A stretch of DNA of 64,000 bases from Sepiola atlantica (GCA_963556195.1 OY744532.1:98646665-98710664), one strand, 5' to 3'. Positions 11,820 to 23,477 are shown, counted from the first letter of the stretch. Notes: a model not told the origin generated them from the letters alone. A program made the numbers and translations.

Positions 11820-12300
11820 TAATTTAGTTTTATGAAAAGTATGGTGATGGAAGGAACTTTTGTGAGAGTTCATATATCTCTGACCTTGCTGAAATCAGAC
11901 ATCTATGAATAAATATTCAAATAATCTCAGAACTTCTGGCGCAATTTAAAGAATTTGGGTAGACATGATATGAACATAAAATTCTATTTGAAATTTCTAA
12001 TCGTTCAGATTTTCCTTAATTAGCTTTAAATTTAATCCAGATTCATTGGATACGAATAAGCTTGTTGCCTTGAATTTTAATTTCTATTTAAGACCCCTTA
12101 AGCTTAAACATTAAAAATACAAACATATTTTAGAATCCAACTCATATAATGTAAATCGGAATAACAACTCAAGACTTAAGATTCAGAAGCATTTTATCTT
12201 GATTTAAATATTTTTATGGGGATATAAAAGTGGTGCAAAACTGTTCTGTCCACGGAATAAATTATACCAGTCCTAGGACGGGTACTAACTAGAACTTACT
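11820..12300 (+). repeat. Unclassified dispersed repeat, copy 2 of 3
   Basis: A diverged relative of 14,430-14,990. It shares ATGATATGA, a TTGAATTT-rich centre, AGTGGTGCAAAACTGTTCTG, and the end motif AGGACGGGTA. No coding potential is visible. Confidence 0.55.
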
Positions 12301-12403
12301 ACCTAGCTCTACTTACGTATCGAGCACTGTTGAAATAAATACTGAAAATTGATACATAAAAAATTATATCTCCTTATAAAATTTTATGTGGATACATGGA
12401 ATA

Positions 12404-12406
<3 letters not shown>

Positions 12407-12468
<62 letters not shown>
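12407..12468. repeat. (TA)n microsatellite
   Basis: A TA tract directly at the 3' side of the LINE remnant. Confidence 0.95.
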
Positions 12469-12469
<1 letters not shown>

Positions 12470-12471
<2 letters not shown>

Positions 12472-12931
12472 ACATAGTTCATCCCAAACAAGGCAGGCCG
12501 CCACTGTAGACGTAAGGGGCTACTGAGAAAAAAGAAAAGGGAAGAAGGTTGGGGGAACCTAAATTGCGATCTGAGCAGCGAGATGTCTGTTTGCATTAGT
12601 TTTAAATTTCTGCATGTAAGTACTGTCGGGGAAACAGGGGGCAGGGAGGGAGTTCCAGAAGCCAGCAGCACGAGGAAAGAAGCTATTTGAGTAGGAGGAT
12701 CTCCGGCATCTGGAGACCTCCACAGTGAATGAATGAGATTTAGTTGATTGCCGAGTTGGTCTAGTGAATTTATGTCGAGGGGGCACCAAAGTAGCCAATT
12801 CATCGGAGCATAATCCATTGAAGTATTTGTAAAACAAGCACAAGGATGCTACATCGCGGCGATGGGACAGGGACTGGAGCTTGGTTGACAGTGAGGGACC
12901 TATTAGGTTGGCGACTCTTTTTTGGATTTAA
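12470..12931 (-). pseudogene. 3' fragment of a non-LTR retrotransposon (reverse transcriptase C-terminus)
   Basis: Reading on the minus strand from 12,931, a continuous frame of about 125 residues runs to a stop near 12,559. It starts IQKRVANLIGPSLS, continues with LSHRRDVASLCLFYKYFNG, then VPPRHKFTRPTRQS, and ends with FFPRAAGFWNSLPA. This is the conserved C-terminal tail after the RT domain of Jockey/CR1-type LINE proteins. The RT catalytic core and endonuclease are absent, so this is a 5'-truncated dead copy. About 90 bp of probable 3' UTR then meets (TA)n. Confidence 0.8.
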
Positions 12932-13100
12932 AAGAAAAAAAAACATGTGTTCAAAACTGCAACTTTAAAAATGTTATGTCGCAAAATATTGTATGGATAT
13001 TATAGCGTCCGTTATCAAGATACATTTCGGAAACGATATCTCCTCCCGATACTACACGTATGAAATTGTAACAATATGATGCGACTTTACAGCTCCAGCC

Positions 13101-14361
13101 CTGAACTGAAAATGGGGGACCGAACCTAAAGAGGGGGACCGAACTGAAAATCAGGGACCAAACCTAAAGTGGGGGATCGAACCTAAAGTCAGGGACCGAA
13201 CCTAAAGTGGGGGACCGAACCTAAAGTGAGGGACCGAACCGAAAGTGGGGGACCGAACCTAAAGTCAGGGACCGAACCGAAAGTGGGGGACCGAACCTAA
13301 AGAGGGGGACCGAACCTAAAGAGGGAGACCGAACCTAAAGTCAGTGACCGAACCGAAAGTGGGGGACAGAACCTAAAGTGATGGACCGAACCGAAAGTGG
13401 GGGACCGAACCTAAAGTCAGGGACTGAACCTAAAGTCAGAGACCGAACCGAAAGTGAGGGACCGAACCGAAAGTAAGGGACCGAACCTAAAGTCAGGAAC
13501 CGAACCGAAAGTGGGGGACCGAACTTAAAGAGGGGGACCGAACTGAAAATCAGGGACCGAACCTAAAGTGGAGGACCGAACCTAAAGTGAGGGACCGAAC
13601 CGAAAGTGAGGGACCGAACCTAAAGCGGGGGACCGAACCTAAAGTCAGGGACCGAACCTAAAGTGGGGGACCGAACCTAAAGTCAGGGACCGAACCGAAA
13701 GTGAGGGACCGAACCTAAAGTGAGGGACCGAACCGAAAGTGAGGGACCGAACCGAAAGTCAGGGACCGAACCGAAAGTGGGGGACTGAACCTAAAGTCAG
13801 GGACCGAACCGAAAGTGGGGGACCGAACTTAAAGAGGGGGACCGAACTGAAAATCAGGGACCGAACTTAAATAGGGGGACCGAACTGAAAATCAGGGACC
13901 GAACCTAAAGTGGAGGACCGAACCTAAAGTGAGAGACCGAACCGAAAGTGAGGGACCGAACCTAAAGTGGGGGACCGAACCTAAAGTGAGGGACCGAACC
14001 GAAAGTGAGGGACCGTACCTAAAGTGAGGGACCGAACCGAAAGTCAGGGACCGAACCGAAAGTCACGGACCGAACCGAAAGTGGGGGACTGAACTGAAAA
14101 TCAGGGACCGAACCTAAAGTGGAGCACCGAACCTAAAGAGAGGGACCGAACCGAAAGTGGGGGACCGAACCTAAAGTCAGGGACCGAACCGAAAGTGGGG
14201 GACCGAACCTAAAGAGGGGGACCGAACCGAAAGTGGGTGACCGAACCGTAAGTTGGGGACCGAACCTAAAGAGGGACCGAACTTAAAGTCAGGGATCGAA
14301 CCTAAAGAGGGGGACCGAACCTAAAGAGGGGGACTTAACCGAAAGTTGGGGACCGAACCAA
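13101..14361. repeat. 19-bp minisatellite array
   Basis: About 66 tandem copies of GGGGGACCGAACCTAAAGT. Variants alternate between CCTAAAGT, CCGAAAGT and CTGAAAAT, and between GTGGGGG, GTGAGGG and GTCAGGG. The unit length is not a multiple of three and no frame stays open, so it is not coding. Guanine-rich and low in T on this strand, it contrasts with the AT-rich surroundings. Confidence 0.95.
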
Positions 14362-14429
14362 GAACCCAGCTCAAAAATAATTTTTTTAAAGTGTAGCCCG
14401 AAATTCATGAAAAAGATCGGAAATTATTT

Positions 14430-14990
14430 CTTTATATAAAGTTAGGTATGTTTATATCTTTATATATTTGTGTGTACTAGATTCACTCCTATTTTGGAAC
14501 ACACAGTTTAATTTATTTTTATACAAAGGGGGCAAAAAAGGATGGAAGCCCTTTGTGAAAATTCAGATGCTTCCGATTTTTGTGAAATTTTGACAATAGT
14601 TATGAGACATCGATTAATAAATATTCCCCAAATTTCAGTTTCTTAGAAGTATTTTAAAGGGTTTTTTGGGGAGCATGATATGAGCACAACTTTCTATTTG
14701 TACATTCAAACATATCAGATCTGCATTAAATGTGATCCATAGTCATTAGACACCAATTCAGCAAGATTCCTTGAATTTCAATTTCTTAAGACTCCTTTAA
14801 TTTTAGACATTTTCTAGAATTAAAATCATGCAATGGATTTTGATAAAACTGGGAATAAGGATTCTAGACATAAGGTTTAATATCATTATATTTTAATTTG
14901 AATCTTTGTGAGGGTACTAAAAGTGTTGCAAAACTGTTCTGTTCGGGGGGGGATTAATGTTACCTGTCTCGTGACGGGTATTCTTCAAGT
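14430..14990 (+). repeat. Unclassified dispersed repeat, copy 3 of 3
   Basis: The clearest copy of the family also seen at 6,900-7,560 (inverted) and 11,820-12,300. It runs from TATAAAGTTAGGTATG to CTGTCTCGTGACGGGTATTC. No open reading frame of note. Confidence 0.6.
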
Positions 14991-15017
14991 CTATTATATA
15001 AATCTCACCTGTGTGTG

Positions 15018-15027
15018 TGTATGTATG

Positions 15028-15061
<34 letters not shown>
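15018..15061. repeat. (GTAT)n microsatellite
   Basis: Tandem GTAT units. Confidence 0.95.
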
Positions 15062-15063
<2 letters not shown>

Positions 15064-15577
15064 GCTTCTCCTCCGAGAGTACCCAACAAACACTCACACA
15101 GTTGACATCATTCTAACCAGCCAGTCTCCGGACGTGTATTGTCTCAGAATCAGAAAAAAAATTGACCCTTTCGGGTTCAACGGAGCACTTTTCTCACATG
15201 AGGGTGGCTTTTTCCTCCATTTTCACACGTTATTTAGTACTAATTTGAGAAGAAACCAATGCTATCATGTATAAATTGAGAAATAGTGCTAGTATACATT
15301 AACAGCAGGCTTATGTCGTCACCTTGACAACTTTCTCATACTACCGCCTACTACAACGCTAGTGTATGCAGAGTTCGACTCAAAAATGAATGGTTTGCAT
15401 TGCTTACTATATTCAGCAGTCAACAGACCGATCTAGATGATGTATTCATTCATTTCGTATTAATCAGATGAATCTATGGTTGGCATTGTTTTCCCCGATA
15501 TCTGTCAAGTAGGATTTCTTTCTTTATAGGAAGGAACCACGTGAAGGTTGCTAACATCCTAAGTAAAAGTGTTTGTG

Positions 15578-15651
15578 TGGAACGAGCTGGATTCGAACTT
15601 AACACACCCAGGTTGTCAGTACGTGTCGTTAATCACTTAGCCACCGTCCCC
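15578..15651 (-). mobile_element. tRNA-like element (SINE head or pseudo-tRNA)
   Basis: The minus strand carries a 74-nt tRNA-like unit. A box-A match, TGGCTAAGTGATTAACG, is followed about 35 nt later by box-B-like AGTTCGAATCC. The acceptor arms GGGGACG and CGTTCC pair only partly, and the anticodon arm is poor. A tRNA-derived SINE is the best reading; a decayed tRNA gene is the alternative. Confidence 0.55.
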
Positions 15652-15849
15652 ACTCATCTGGATGATGATCAACAACTGTTAAATTCAATAGTTGGAGCAT
15701 TAGAACTCCACTGCAAATGCTTCAAAGTTAATGATCTAAATGCTCCATCAATTGACTGTCCACCAGCAAACCAACTGATGGCTGAAGACAGTTAAGGTAA
15801 AAACTATTCTTCAGCATATTTCGGCTGCAACTAGAGTTCTCTTGGGTCA

Positions 15850-16480
15850 GCGAACATTAACCCTTGACTTTGATTTCTCAAAGTACTCGTCGACAGTATC
15901 AAGTGACAGTAATATCGCCTATTTGTAATAGTGATCACGCAACTTTAAAATTCGAAGTGAAAACGCCAGCCCCTTCCTTTATGTGGACTGCGCTAATGAT
16001 CTCTTCTGAGTTCAGTTCTATCTCTCGTGTATCTCAATGTATCTGTCAGATGAATTGACTGAAGAGGACGATGTAAATCTGGTATAACCTAGCAGCAACT
16101 ATGATCATCTTCAAGGTAATCTCAACATAATTTGGTTATGGAATCAAGCGGGATATACCTTTCAATTTATCAAAATGTAGTAATCTTCCTATCAGCATTT
16201 TGCTTACTGCTGATCTGACTATCGGTTTTCAAGCTCAACTACACTCAACATCGTCGCTAATACAAAGAACTTTGGCACAGTTGTGGACAACTCATTCAAA
16301 CACATCACTGGGATTGTGTGCAAAACCAATCGTGTTCTGTACCTGATGTAGAGATCATGTTCATGCCTAACAGCAAACGCATTACGTTCCCTATACTTAA
16401 CGTTGATATTGTACACCTGGAGTATATTCAACGGTTAGCAAGTAAGATGCTGATGCGATTCTTCACATTACCTATGTTCA
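15850..16480 (+). pseudogene. Decayed LINE remnant
   Basis: Scattered frames resemble a non-LTR retrotransposon. A piece reading CNSDHATLKFEV resembles the C-terminal NSDH motif of an APE-type endonuclease. At 16,260-16,440, pieces such as KNFGTVVDNSFKH, VCKTNRVLYL, LRSLYLTL and HLEYIQRLASKM resemble the post-RT region of CR1/Jockey-like proteins. Stops and frameshifts separate them and the RT core is missing. Confidence 0.5.
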
Positions 16481-16499
16481 TGAGAGTTTTTGTTTCACA

Positions 16500-17860
16500 C
16501 TCTTTCTTTCCATAAAATCAGACTTTTCGACACTTGACTTTTAATAGCTGCCAAGTCGTGTAGACATGGCGTGGTGGCTATTGGGGAAAAGATAAATTTT
16601 ATAGAAGAAAAGGTGTGACATAAAAAATAGATAGACTTTAAAACTTGACTAGTTATGAAGAGAATTTCATTCTAATCCGTTTGATATACATTATGTGCTG
16701 TTCTTTTCTAATTTACGAGTTATCGCGTGTTAACTATTATGTATTTAAGCCACTGCTGTTATCTAGACAGTTTCACGTTTTACGAAACTTTCAGAGTTCT
16801 AATCACATTCAAAGTGTAATTGTCGTTATTATATATTCTTATATAAATAAATTTGGGGGATGAGATAACCATTACTGTGTGTGCACGTTCACATACGTAT
16901 CTTCTACCTTCTGTTTCCGATTAAACCATTTCCAGTTTCTTATATTACTTAGTATGGCCTGTCAATAAAAATCGATTCTTACTCAATATATGGTTCGTTT
17001 ATTGGGCCTTCCCGACTACCTCTTGAATACTAGGGATTCACGTCTCAATAGGTTGATGTTATTCCTCCCCTTATTCTGTTATCTATATGCATATTTTTGT
17101 TACACAGTAATGCTTGTTTTCGAGCAGAAAGGTTTGAGTGACACATTTAAAGATTAAGGGTCCTCGGAGCGGAAGTCATCGAAACCATGTGATTCCCGAC
17201 CGGGTAATTTCTGTATTTTAGCTGGCGAGATTTCAAGGACGTGTCCATGGTTCTGCACCCAATGAGGAGCTGGTGTATAATGTTTCTACATGAAGCAAGA
17301 CGGGCAATGCGTCTATCTATCTGTCTGTCTGTCTTTCCCTCTTGCATGCGTATACAAGTTGCCTTTCTGACGTCTTTCTGTAACTTTCTTTCTAAATAAA
17401 CATTTTGCAAAAACATCGGTGTCCGATTGAGTTTATCAGCAGACGAAGAGAACCTGAGTTCACGACGACAACATGGGTGTATAAAGGTTTATACACGCAT
17501 AGGTAAACTAAAATATAGCATTCTATGTATATATCAATGTGCGTAACAGCTACAATGTATATATAATTACTTACTGATATTAAATATTCGTATTATATTT
17601 TAAATGTCACATTCGGCGTCCAGCAGCACTGGCTAAACCCAACAAATCATCTACATATATTTTCAAATTATGAGTTTTGGCAATTTCCCTTTACCAACTT
17701 ATCTGTTTACATTTCTCTGACGATAAGATGTCATTCTTTGAAAAGCCATGGCTTAAGGAAGGAATAATAAAATTTCTTGTGTGTGTAACCCATTGTTTTG
17801 AACAACCAATAACTAAGTAGATATTATATTGTATACACTTTTTATTTTGATTATATATAT
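16500..17860. other. Intergenic DNA, no gene seen
   Basis: No gene or known repeat is recognised. A somewhat GC-richer block at 17,150-17,350 may be another interspersed repeat, but I found no second copy here. Confidence 0.4.
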
Positions 17861-17861
17861 T

Positions 17862-17960
17862 GTCTAGTTTCTCAACCATTAAAACTATATGATGAAATTT
17901 TTTTTTTTTTAAGTCTTAAGTCCCAAGTCGTTCAGTGGAAAATCACTCATGTAAGTCAAT
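17862..17960 (-). mobile_element. PLE 3'-end fragment (third copy)
   Basis: GTTTCTCAACCATTAAAACT and GTGGAAAATCACTCATGTAA match the terminal region of the PLE at 59,206 and its deleted copy at 63,016. Only about 100 bp is present and it runs into (TA)n. Confidence 0.75.
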
Positions 17961-17964
17961 TTAA

Positions 17965-17969
<5 letters not shown>

Positions 17970-18027
<58 letters not shown>
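17970..18027. repeat. (TA)n microsatellite
   Basis: A TA tract between the PLE 3' fragment and a long hairpin. Confidence 0.95.
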
Positions 18028-18031
<4 letters not shown>

Positions 18032-18148
18032 TAGTATAGAAAATAAGTGCAACATCAGTACTGTCGGTTTCAATTTCGGACGGTTTCTTAGCTTCCGACC
18101 TCGAAACCGATGGTACTGATGTTGCACTGATGTTCTGTACTAAATAAT
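18027..18148. repeat. Long imperfect hairpin
   Basis: TTATTTAGTATAG ... TGCAACATCAGTAC ... TCGGTTTC (18,027-18,071) is followed after a loop of about 30 nt by GAAACCGA ... GTACTGATGTTGCA ... GTACTAAATAA (18,103-18,148). The arms pair over most of 45 bp. It may be a small foldback transposon; no protein is encoded. Confidence 0.75.
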
Positions 18149-18235
18149 AAATAAATATTTACACTCTTAACTTTGAATCTCTCAATTAATCGAGCACTTT
18201 GCTACGATTTTCCTCACTATCTTACAAAAGAAGAA

Positions 18236-18285
<50 letters not shown>

Positions 18286-18310
18286 GTGTGTGTACGTGTG
18301 TGTGCGTGTT
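18236..18310. repeat. (TA)n and (GT)n microsatellite
   Basis: A TA tract of about 45 bp followed by GT-rich DNA. Confidence 0.93.
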
Positions 18311-19007
18311 CGTATGTTTATGTCAGCGTTTGCGTCTGTGCGTGTTGATATTTATTATCTCACCACGTCGATATCGATGCCTCCGAGGTGATTCCGACGT
18401 GATCATTTATTATCTGAGTTAGCTTTCGCCATCTTGTCAGATGATATTAGTACGAAATGCCAACACCGGATGTCTGCGTTCCCACAAGTCTGCATTCCGT
18501 CGGTTTTATCCATTTATATTTCATTTCAACATTTTTATTGTTTCTTTATTTATTCATGTGTTCAACGCAAAACATGTTTGGCTTTTCTGTTTCAAAACGT
18601 TGCGGCCGAAAAGAAGACGGAGCGGGTGAGAATAGGGAACCATGCAAATTGTAACAGACAAGAATTCAGAGAGAAAGGCGGAAGATGGATTTGGCGGAAG
18701 GGAAAACCTGAATGAATGTTGAAAGAGAAAAAGAGAGAAGTAGCGATATAGAGTGCGAAAAGGACAAACCGATGAAGATATATATAGAGCGAGAGAAAGT
18801 GAGAGTGCGAAATAGAAAGAAAGAGAGTGGAAGTTGACAGTTAAGAAGAGAAATTCGCTTTAGTTTGCCTGTTTTACGGCATATCAATCATTTTAGCTTT
18901 GTTTAATATAGAAGCTCAAACATTATTTTAATGTACTATCAAAGTATTTCACAGATATTCAAATTTACCCATTCTTCTACCTTCTTGGTCTTACTCTTTT
19001 CATCTTT
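18311..19007. other. Intergenic DNA, no gene seen
   Basis: Overlapping small open frames in several phases show no family features. A purine-rich stretch lies at 18,715-18,850. Confidence 0.45.
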
Positions 19008-19120
19008 TTGACTATGTTCTCCTGCAACTTATGTCTTGTTATTTTGCACTGTTTTTGTTTTAATTGTTATCTTCTACTGGCTCTACTTTCTTCTATTTCT
19101 TCTTCTTCTTCTTCTTCTTC

Positions 19121-19154
<34 letters not shown>

Positions 19155-19188
19155 CATCATTCTACAACAACAACACCAATTACTACTA

Positions 19189-19234
<46 letters not shown>

Positions 19235-19576
19235 CCTTCTCTCTCATAAAAATCGTACATATTTCCAGATAAGGCGTTGTAGCCCGGATGTTAAACTCCA
19301 GACTGCAACTTATATCTTCTTATTTTGCACTGTTTTTTTTTAAATTATCTTCTACTGGCTTTACTTTTTTGTCTATACAAATTCTTCTTTTTCTTCTTGT
19401 TCTTGTTCTTGTTCTTGTTGTTGTCGTTGTTGTTGTTGTTCTTATTATTATTATCATTATTATTATTATTATTATACAAAACAACAACAACAACAATTAC
19501 TACTACTACTACCCTCCTCTCTCATGAAAAAATAATAAGGCGTCGTAGCCCGGATGTTAAACTCCAAACTACATAG
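19008..19576. repeat. Two-copy tandem duplication with trinucleotide tracts
   Basis: Two units of about 280 bp share CTGCAACTTAT, TTATTTTGCACTGTTTTT, TATCTTCTACTGGCT, then a (CTT)/(ATT)/(CAA)/(CTA) series, CTCTCTCAT and GTAGCCCGGATGTTAAACTC. Unit 1 spans about 19,023-19,302 and unit 2 about 19,303-19,576. The trinucleotide blocks keep their order but differ in length between units. Confidence 0.85.
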
Positions 19577-19663
19577 AATGTAATCGTAGTTTTATTCTTG
19601 TCTAAGTCAACCATGCTGACGATGACTAGCCAGTAACACGTGTCCATGAATTACTTTCATGTA

Positions 19664-19665
<2 letters not shown>

Positions 19666-19732
<67 letters not shown>
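19666..19732. repeat. (TA)n microsatellite
   Basis: A pure TA tract. Confidence 0.95.
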
Positions 19733-19735
<3 letters not shown>

Positions 19736-19794
19736 ACTATGAGATAACAGGTATTTCAATGGCCAACCATCCAGATGTTAATTATGTATAGACA

Positions 19795-20095
19795 CAGGAT
19801 AGTGCTCCAGCCTACACAGCTAGGAAAATAGAAGATTTGTGCAAATACAATTTTAACATTTTTTTTAAAATCATAATTAGGGCCCCTTTCTAGCCCATAT
19901 ATGAACTTTCTTGATTATGCTATTTGCGGCATTTTTGAACATGCTACTAAAAGAATATCACACAGAAATATTGACTCTATTAAATATAGATTAAAGGAGA
20001 ATGGTAAAAGTTGACTTCTGAATATATGAGGAACACTTGTATAAGTTTCAGGAAGCGTGTGAAGGCAGTAATTGAGAGAGAGAAGAAAGAGATAT
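19795..20095 (+). pseudogene. Mariner-type transposase C-terminal remnant
   Basis: The frame begins QDSAPAYTARKIEDL, resembling the QDGAPAH block around the second catalytic aspartate of mariner transposases. It resumes in another frame with LDYAICGIFEHATKRISH and NIDSIKYRLKEN, matching the block after the SPDLNP motif, and later with MRNTCISFRKRVKAVIERE. The expected SPD is SPY here, removing the third acidic residue, and there are frameshifts and stops. It is a dead IS630/Tc1/mariner fragment without recognisable termini. Confidence 0.75.
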
Positions 20096-20110
20096 TCTTA
20101 ATTCTAATCT

Positions 20111-20551
20111 TTGGGATGTCTTGCCAACGTAGTCAGCTCAACACTGACACATGAATTTATAAACGACACAATTCTTTTGAATGACTGGCAAAACATCCTT
20201 ACGAAAAGAAGAGAAAAAGGTTCGAGTCGTGTAAACTACCCTCAATATCCCAAATTATTAGAATTAAGAATATCCCAACACATACCACGTGATATTCGCC
20301 TACACAAGGTTTTGAGATCATCCGGGAACTTCCAGGCACAGGAATCAGCCATCGGTAATCACCTCGTTAGTACAAATAGTTGTTCTGACAACTATTCCGA
20401 TGGGTGGTTTTCTGTTTTACACAGTGCCAGGTCGAACTACCATCTCAATATTATTCAGGCGTTAGTCATTAACAACTCTCGACCTAGCCTGTGTAGACAA
20501 AAGATTTTGAAGCATCAGTTGGAGATCTTTAATGATTCAAAGCCACCATAA
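20111..20551 (+). pseudogene. Fragment resembling a PLE-type C-terminal region
   Basis: An open frame of 146 residues, ending in SRPSLCRQKILKHQLEIFND. From about residue 79 (SAIGNHLVSTNSCSDNY, then SVLHSARSNYHLNIIQALVI) it resembles the region C-terminal to the GIY-YIG motif in Penelope-like proteins. The first half is not recognisable. No RT domain lies upstream; the adjacent DNA is the mariner remnant, so this is a truncated insertion. Confidence 0.55.
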
Positions 20552-20799
20552 CGTTGAGAGATTTACCCTTTTTTTATTCCTCTCAATCGTTTCCTCCAAC
20601 TGAAATAAGTTTTTTCCCCTCATATCTCATTCGACTTTTAGTTTTTAATTTACCATTCTGACGTTTCCTCTCAGAGGGTCAGACGATAAGGCCTTAAGGT
20701 AATTTTAACAATTTTCCTTTTTTTCCACTCGTCTGTTTCATTGTTAATAATAATGCTTCCTCTAAAATGATCCTACGATTATGTTGTACACGAAATTTA

Positions 20800-20858
<59 letters not shown>
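20800..20858. repeat. (TA)n microsatellite
   Basis: A pure TA tract. Confidence 0.95.
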
Positions 20859-20862
<4 letters not shown>

Positions 20863-21961
20863 TTAGTAATGAGTACTGATTGTGATTTTAGCCTTTAATC
20901 GCCCAGTCTTTGAGGTTTTGCTTTGTTTTGTAAAATTTTCACTGAAGATAGCCACACCAAAAATAAATGCACAGGAGCATTTTACAAATATATTGGTGTT
21001 TGCCAAAACATTGTTACGCTGACAAAAAATTCAAAATGGTATAAAATTACATGAAAAAAATATTAAATATAGCATTACTCTAGCCTTACACTATCGAACT
21101 ATTCCAATTACTTTAAAGATATAACATTTATATTTTAATAGAAGAAAGTCTAATTATAAATAATAAAAAACACACTCATATATATGTTGCCGCTTTCCGA
21201 TATCAATTGTTGTCGTTGGGGAAGAGTTTCCGGCGCATTAAGGCATACTAAGTATCTTCGCTAAGTTGTGCTGTTAAAATTTACCACATGTTTTCTAGCT
21301 ATGTTGTTGGTTAGTAATGTATTGGGATCGTTTCCTTCTCACTCTCTTTTGCCATTAATGTGATTCTTTCTTGAGTCATTCACTCCATTATTCCTGCTTA
21401 ATCTCGTTAGTTTACGGGTCAGTATTTAATGTATACCAGTGGATTCCATAGTCTTTTCAGCTCTCTGGCAAGTTCCATGTAGTTACTTAGTTGTCTAACT
21501 CCTTGATCTTCACTGCGTGAACTGCTGGGCAGCCGAAATTAAATTGACCTAATCTGAACTTTTTTTTTCAAAATATATATTCAAAATTAACAAAGCTCAG
21601 ATTTGTGGCCCAGAAGTGTATTTAGACCCAAAAAATGGTTATCTTTGTTTTCAAAAGAAGATTTAACGGAATGAAGCTACTGTCAAATCAGAAATGAAGA
21701 TGTTTTAACTCATCGATTATTTAAGAATAACAAATTATCGAAAAGTAAACGACCGGCAAAGTTAAAAATTGCTAGAAAAATTATTTATATATACTAGAAT
21801 AATTAAATTAGAAATTTATTTCCGGACAAAAAGGTACTTGTCTTACCAAGAAATGATGTTATGCAAACAAATTTTATTTTTATATTATATCTTTTTTTTT
21901 CTGTTTTTAATATTATTAAACTAATTTTATTTATAAAATCGGGGGACTTATGTTTTGAGGC
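20859..21961. other. Intergenic DNA, no gene seen
   Basis: AT-rich, with no recognisable gene or repeat family. Confidence 0.45.
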
Positions 21962-22550
21962 ATGTCCGTCCGTCTGTCCGTCCGTCCGTCCGTCCGTCCG
22001 GATTTTTCTCCGCAACCATCCATTGAATTTCTCTGAAACTTTGCATGAAGATGTAACTTTGGTCAGGTTAGAAAGTGACATTCTCCGATTTTTGAAACAA
22101 TATCTGGTTAGCCCCCCAGGGGGTCAAAAGGCCCCGAAATGGCAAAAAATAACATTTTTAACCCAATAACTTTTTATCCATCCATTACATTTCTCTGAAA
22201 CTTGGCCAAAATGTGGAGGGAATTGTTCCTAATAGAAAATAAGTATCGCTGGAAAAATCTGGTTCGCGCCCCTAGGGGGTCAAAAGCCCCCAAAATGGCA
22301 AAAAATGACCCTTTTCTCCTATAACGTTTGAGCCATTAATTCAATTTTTCTGAAACTTGGCCAAAATGTAGAGGCAACTGTACTGGATATAAAATGAGCA
22401 TCCTTGCCCTCAGAAAAATTCTGGTTCGCTCCCCCAAAGGGGTCAAAGGGGGGTCAAATATGCCCCAAATTGCACAAATTTATTGCATTTTACACTCGCC
22501 ACATCGAGTCACATACAGATGGGGGACCACGCACGCGCGGCTTGTTTTAG
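21962..22550 (+). repeat. Dispersed element with (CCGT)n head and three internal modules
   Basis: A (CCGT)n tract (about 21,964-22,001) is followed by three related modules of about 160 bp starting near 22,011, 22,177 and 22,336. Each contains CATTTCTCTGAAACTTGG or a close variant, a CTGGTTCGC/CTGGTTAGC block, and GGGGGTCAAAAG with AAATGGCAAAAAATGAC. The element appears to end near the GC-rich CCACGCACGCGCGGCTTG at 22,526-22,543. I cannot assign a class. Confidence 0.6.
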
Positions 22551-22853
22551 TTCCTTTTCTTTTCGTCACTTATTCTTTTTTTGTTTTCACTTACGTTCTT
22601 TCTCTTCATCTTCTGCTTAAATTTTATCATATTCTCTTTGATTTTTTAATTTCTCTTTTCTTTTCACTTTTCTTTTTGTCTTCTTGACTTTTCTTTTTTC
22701 AGCTTCTTCTTTTACATCTTTTTCAACTCAATCTTTTTTTCTTCATCTCTTTATTCCTATTCTTTCTTAGTTGTCCACATTTCTTCTTTTTTTTCTTCCT
22801 TTCCTCTCACATTTGCTACGTCTTCTACTTTTTTCTTCTCATTATTATTATCA

Positions 22854-22926
<73 letters not shown>

Positions 22927-23445
22927 CCCGCCCTTTCTTTTTTAATGCTGATTATTTATCTCATTTTTCCGTCTTTTTATTGTTTTCATTTCATTATTCC
23001 TCTTTCCTCTTTTTCTTGTGCTTCTCCTACTCCTTGTCCTTTCTCTGATTAGTTCTTCCCTTCTCATTATTTTTTTGCTACCTCTTCATTGTTTGTTCTT
23101 CTTTTACTTTCCGTCTTCGAATGTTTTTTTTTTACTCTTCTTTTTCTTCGTTTTTTTTTACCTTTCGTTTTTCTAATTCGTCGTTCTTTATTTCTTTCTT
23201 TTGATTTTCATTTTTCTTCTACTTATTTCCTTTCTTTTTTTATTCCTTCTAATTTTGGTATCTGTATTCTACTTTTCTATTTCTTCTTCTTCCTCTTCTT
23301 CATTTTCTTCTTTTTTTTCGTCTTCTTTTTCTTCTTCTCCTCCTCCTTCTTCTCCTTCTACCCCTTCTTCTTGTTCTCCTCCCTCTTCTACTTCTACCCC
23401 TTCTTCTTCTTCTTCTTCTTCTTCTTCATTTTCTTCTTTTTTTCG

Positions 23446-23477
<32 letters not shown>

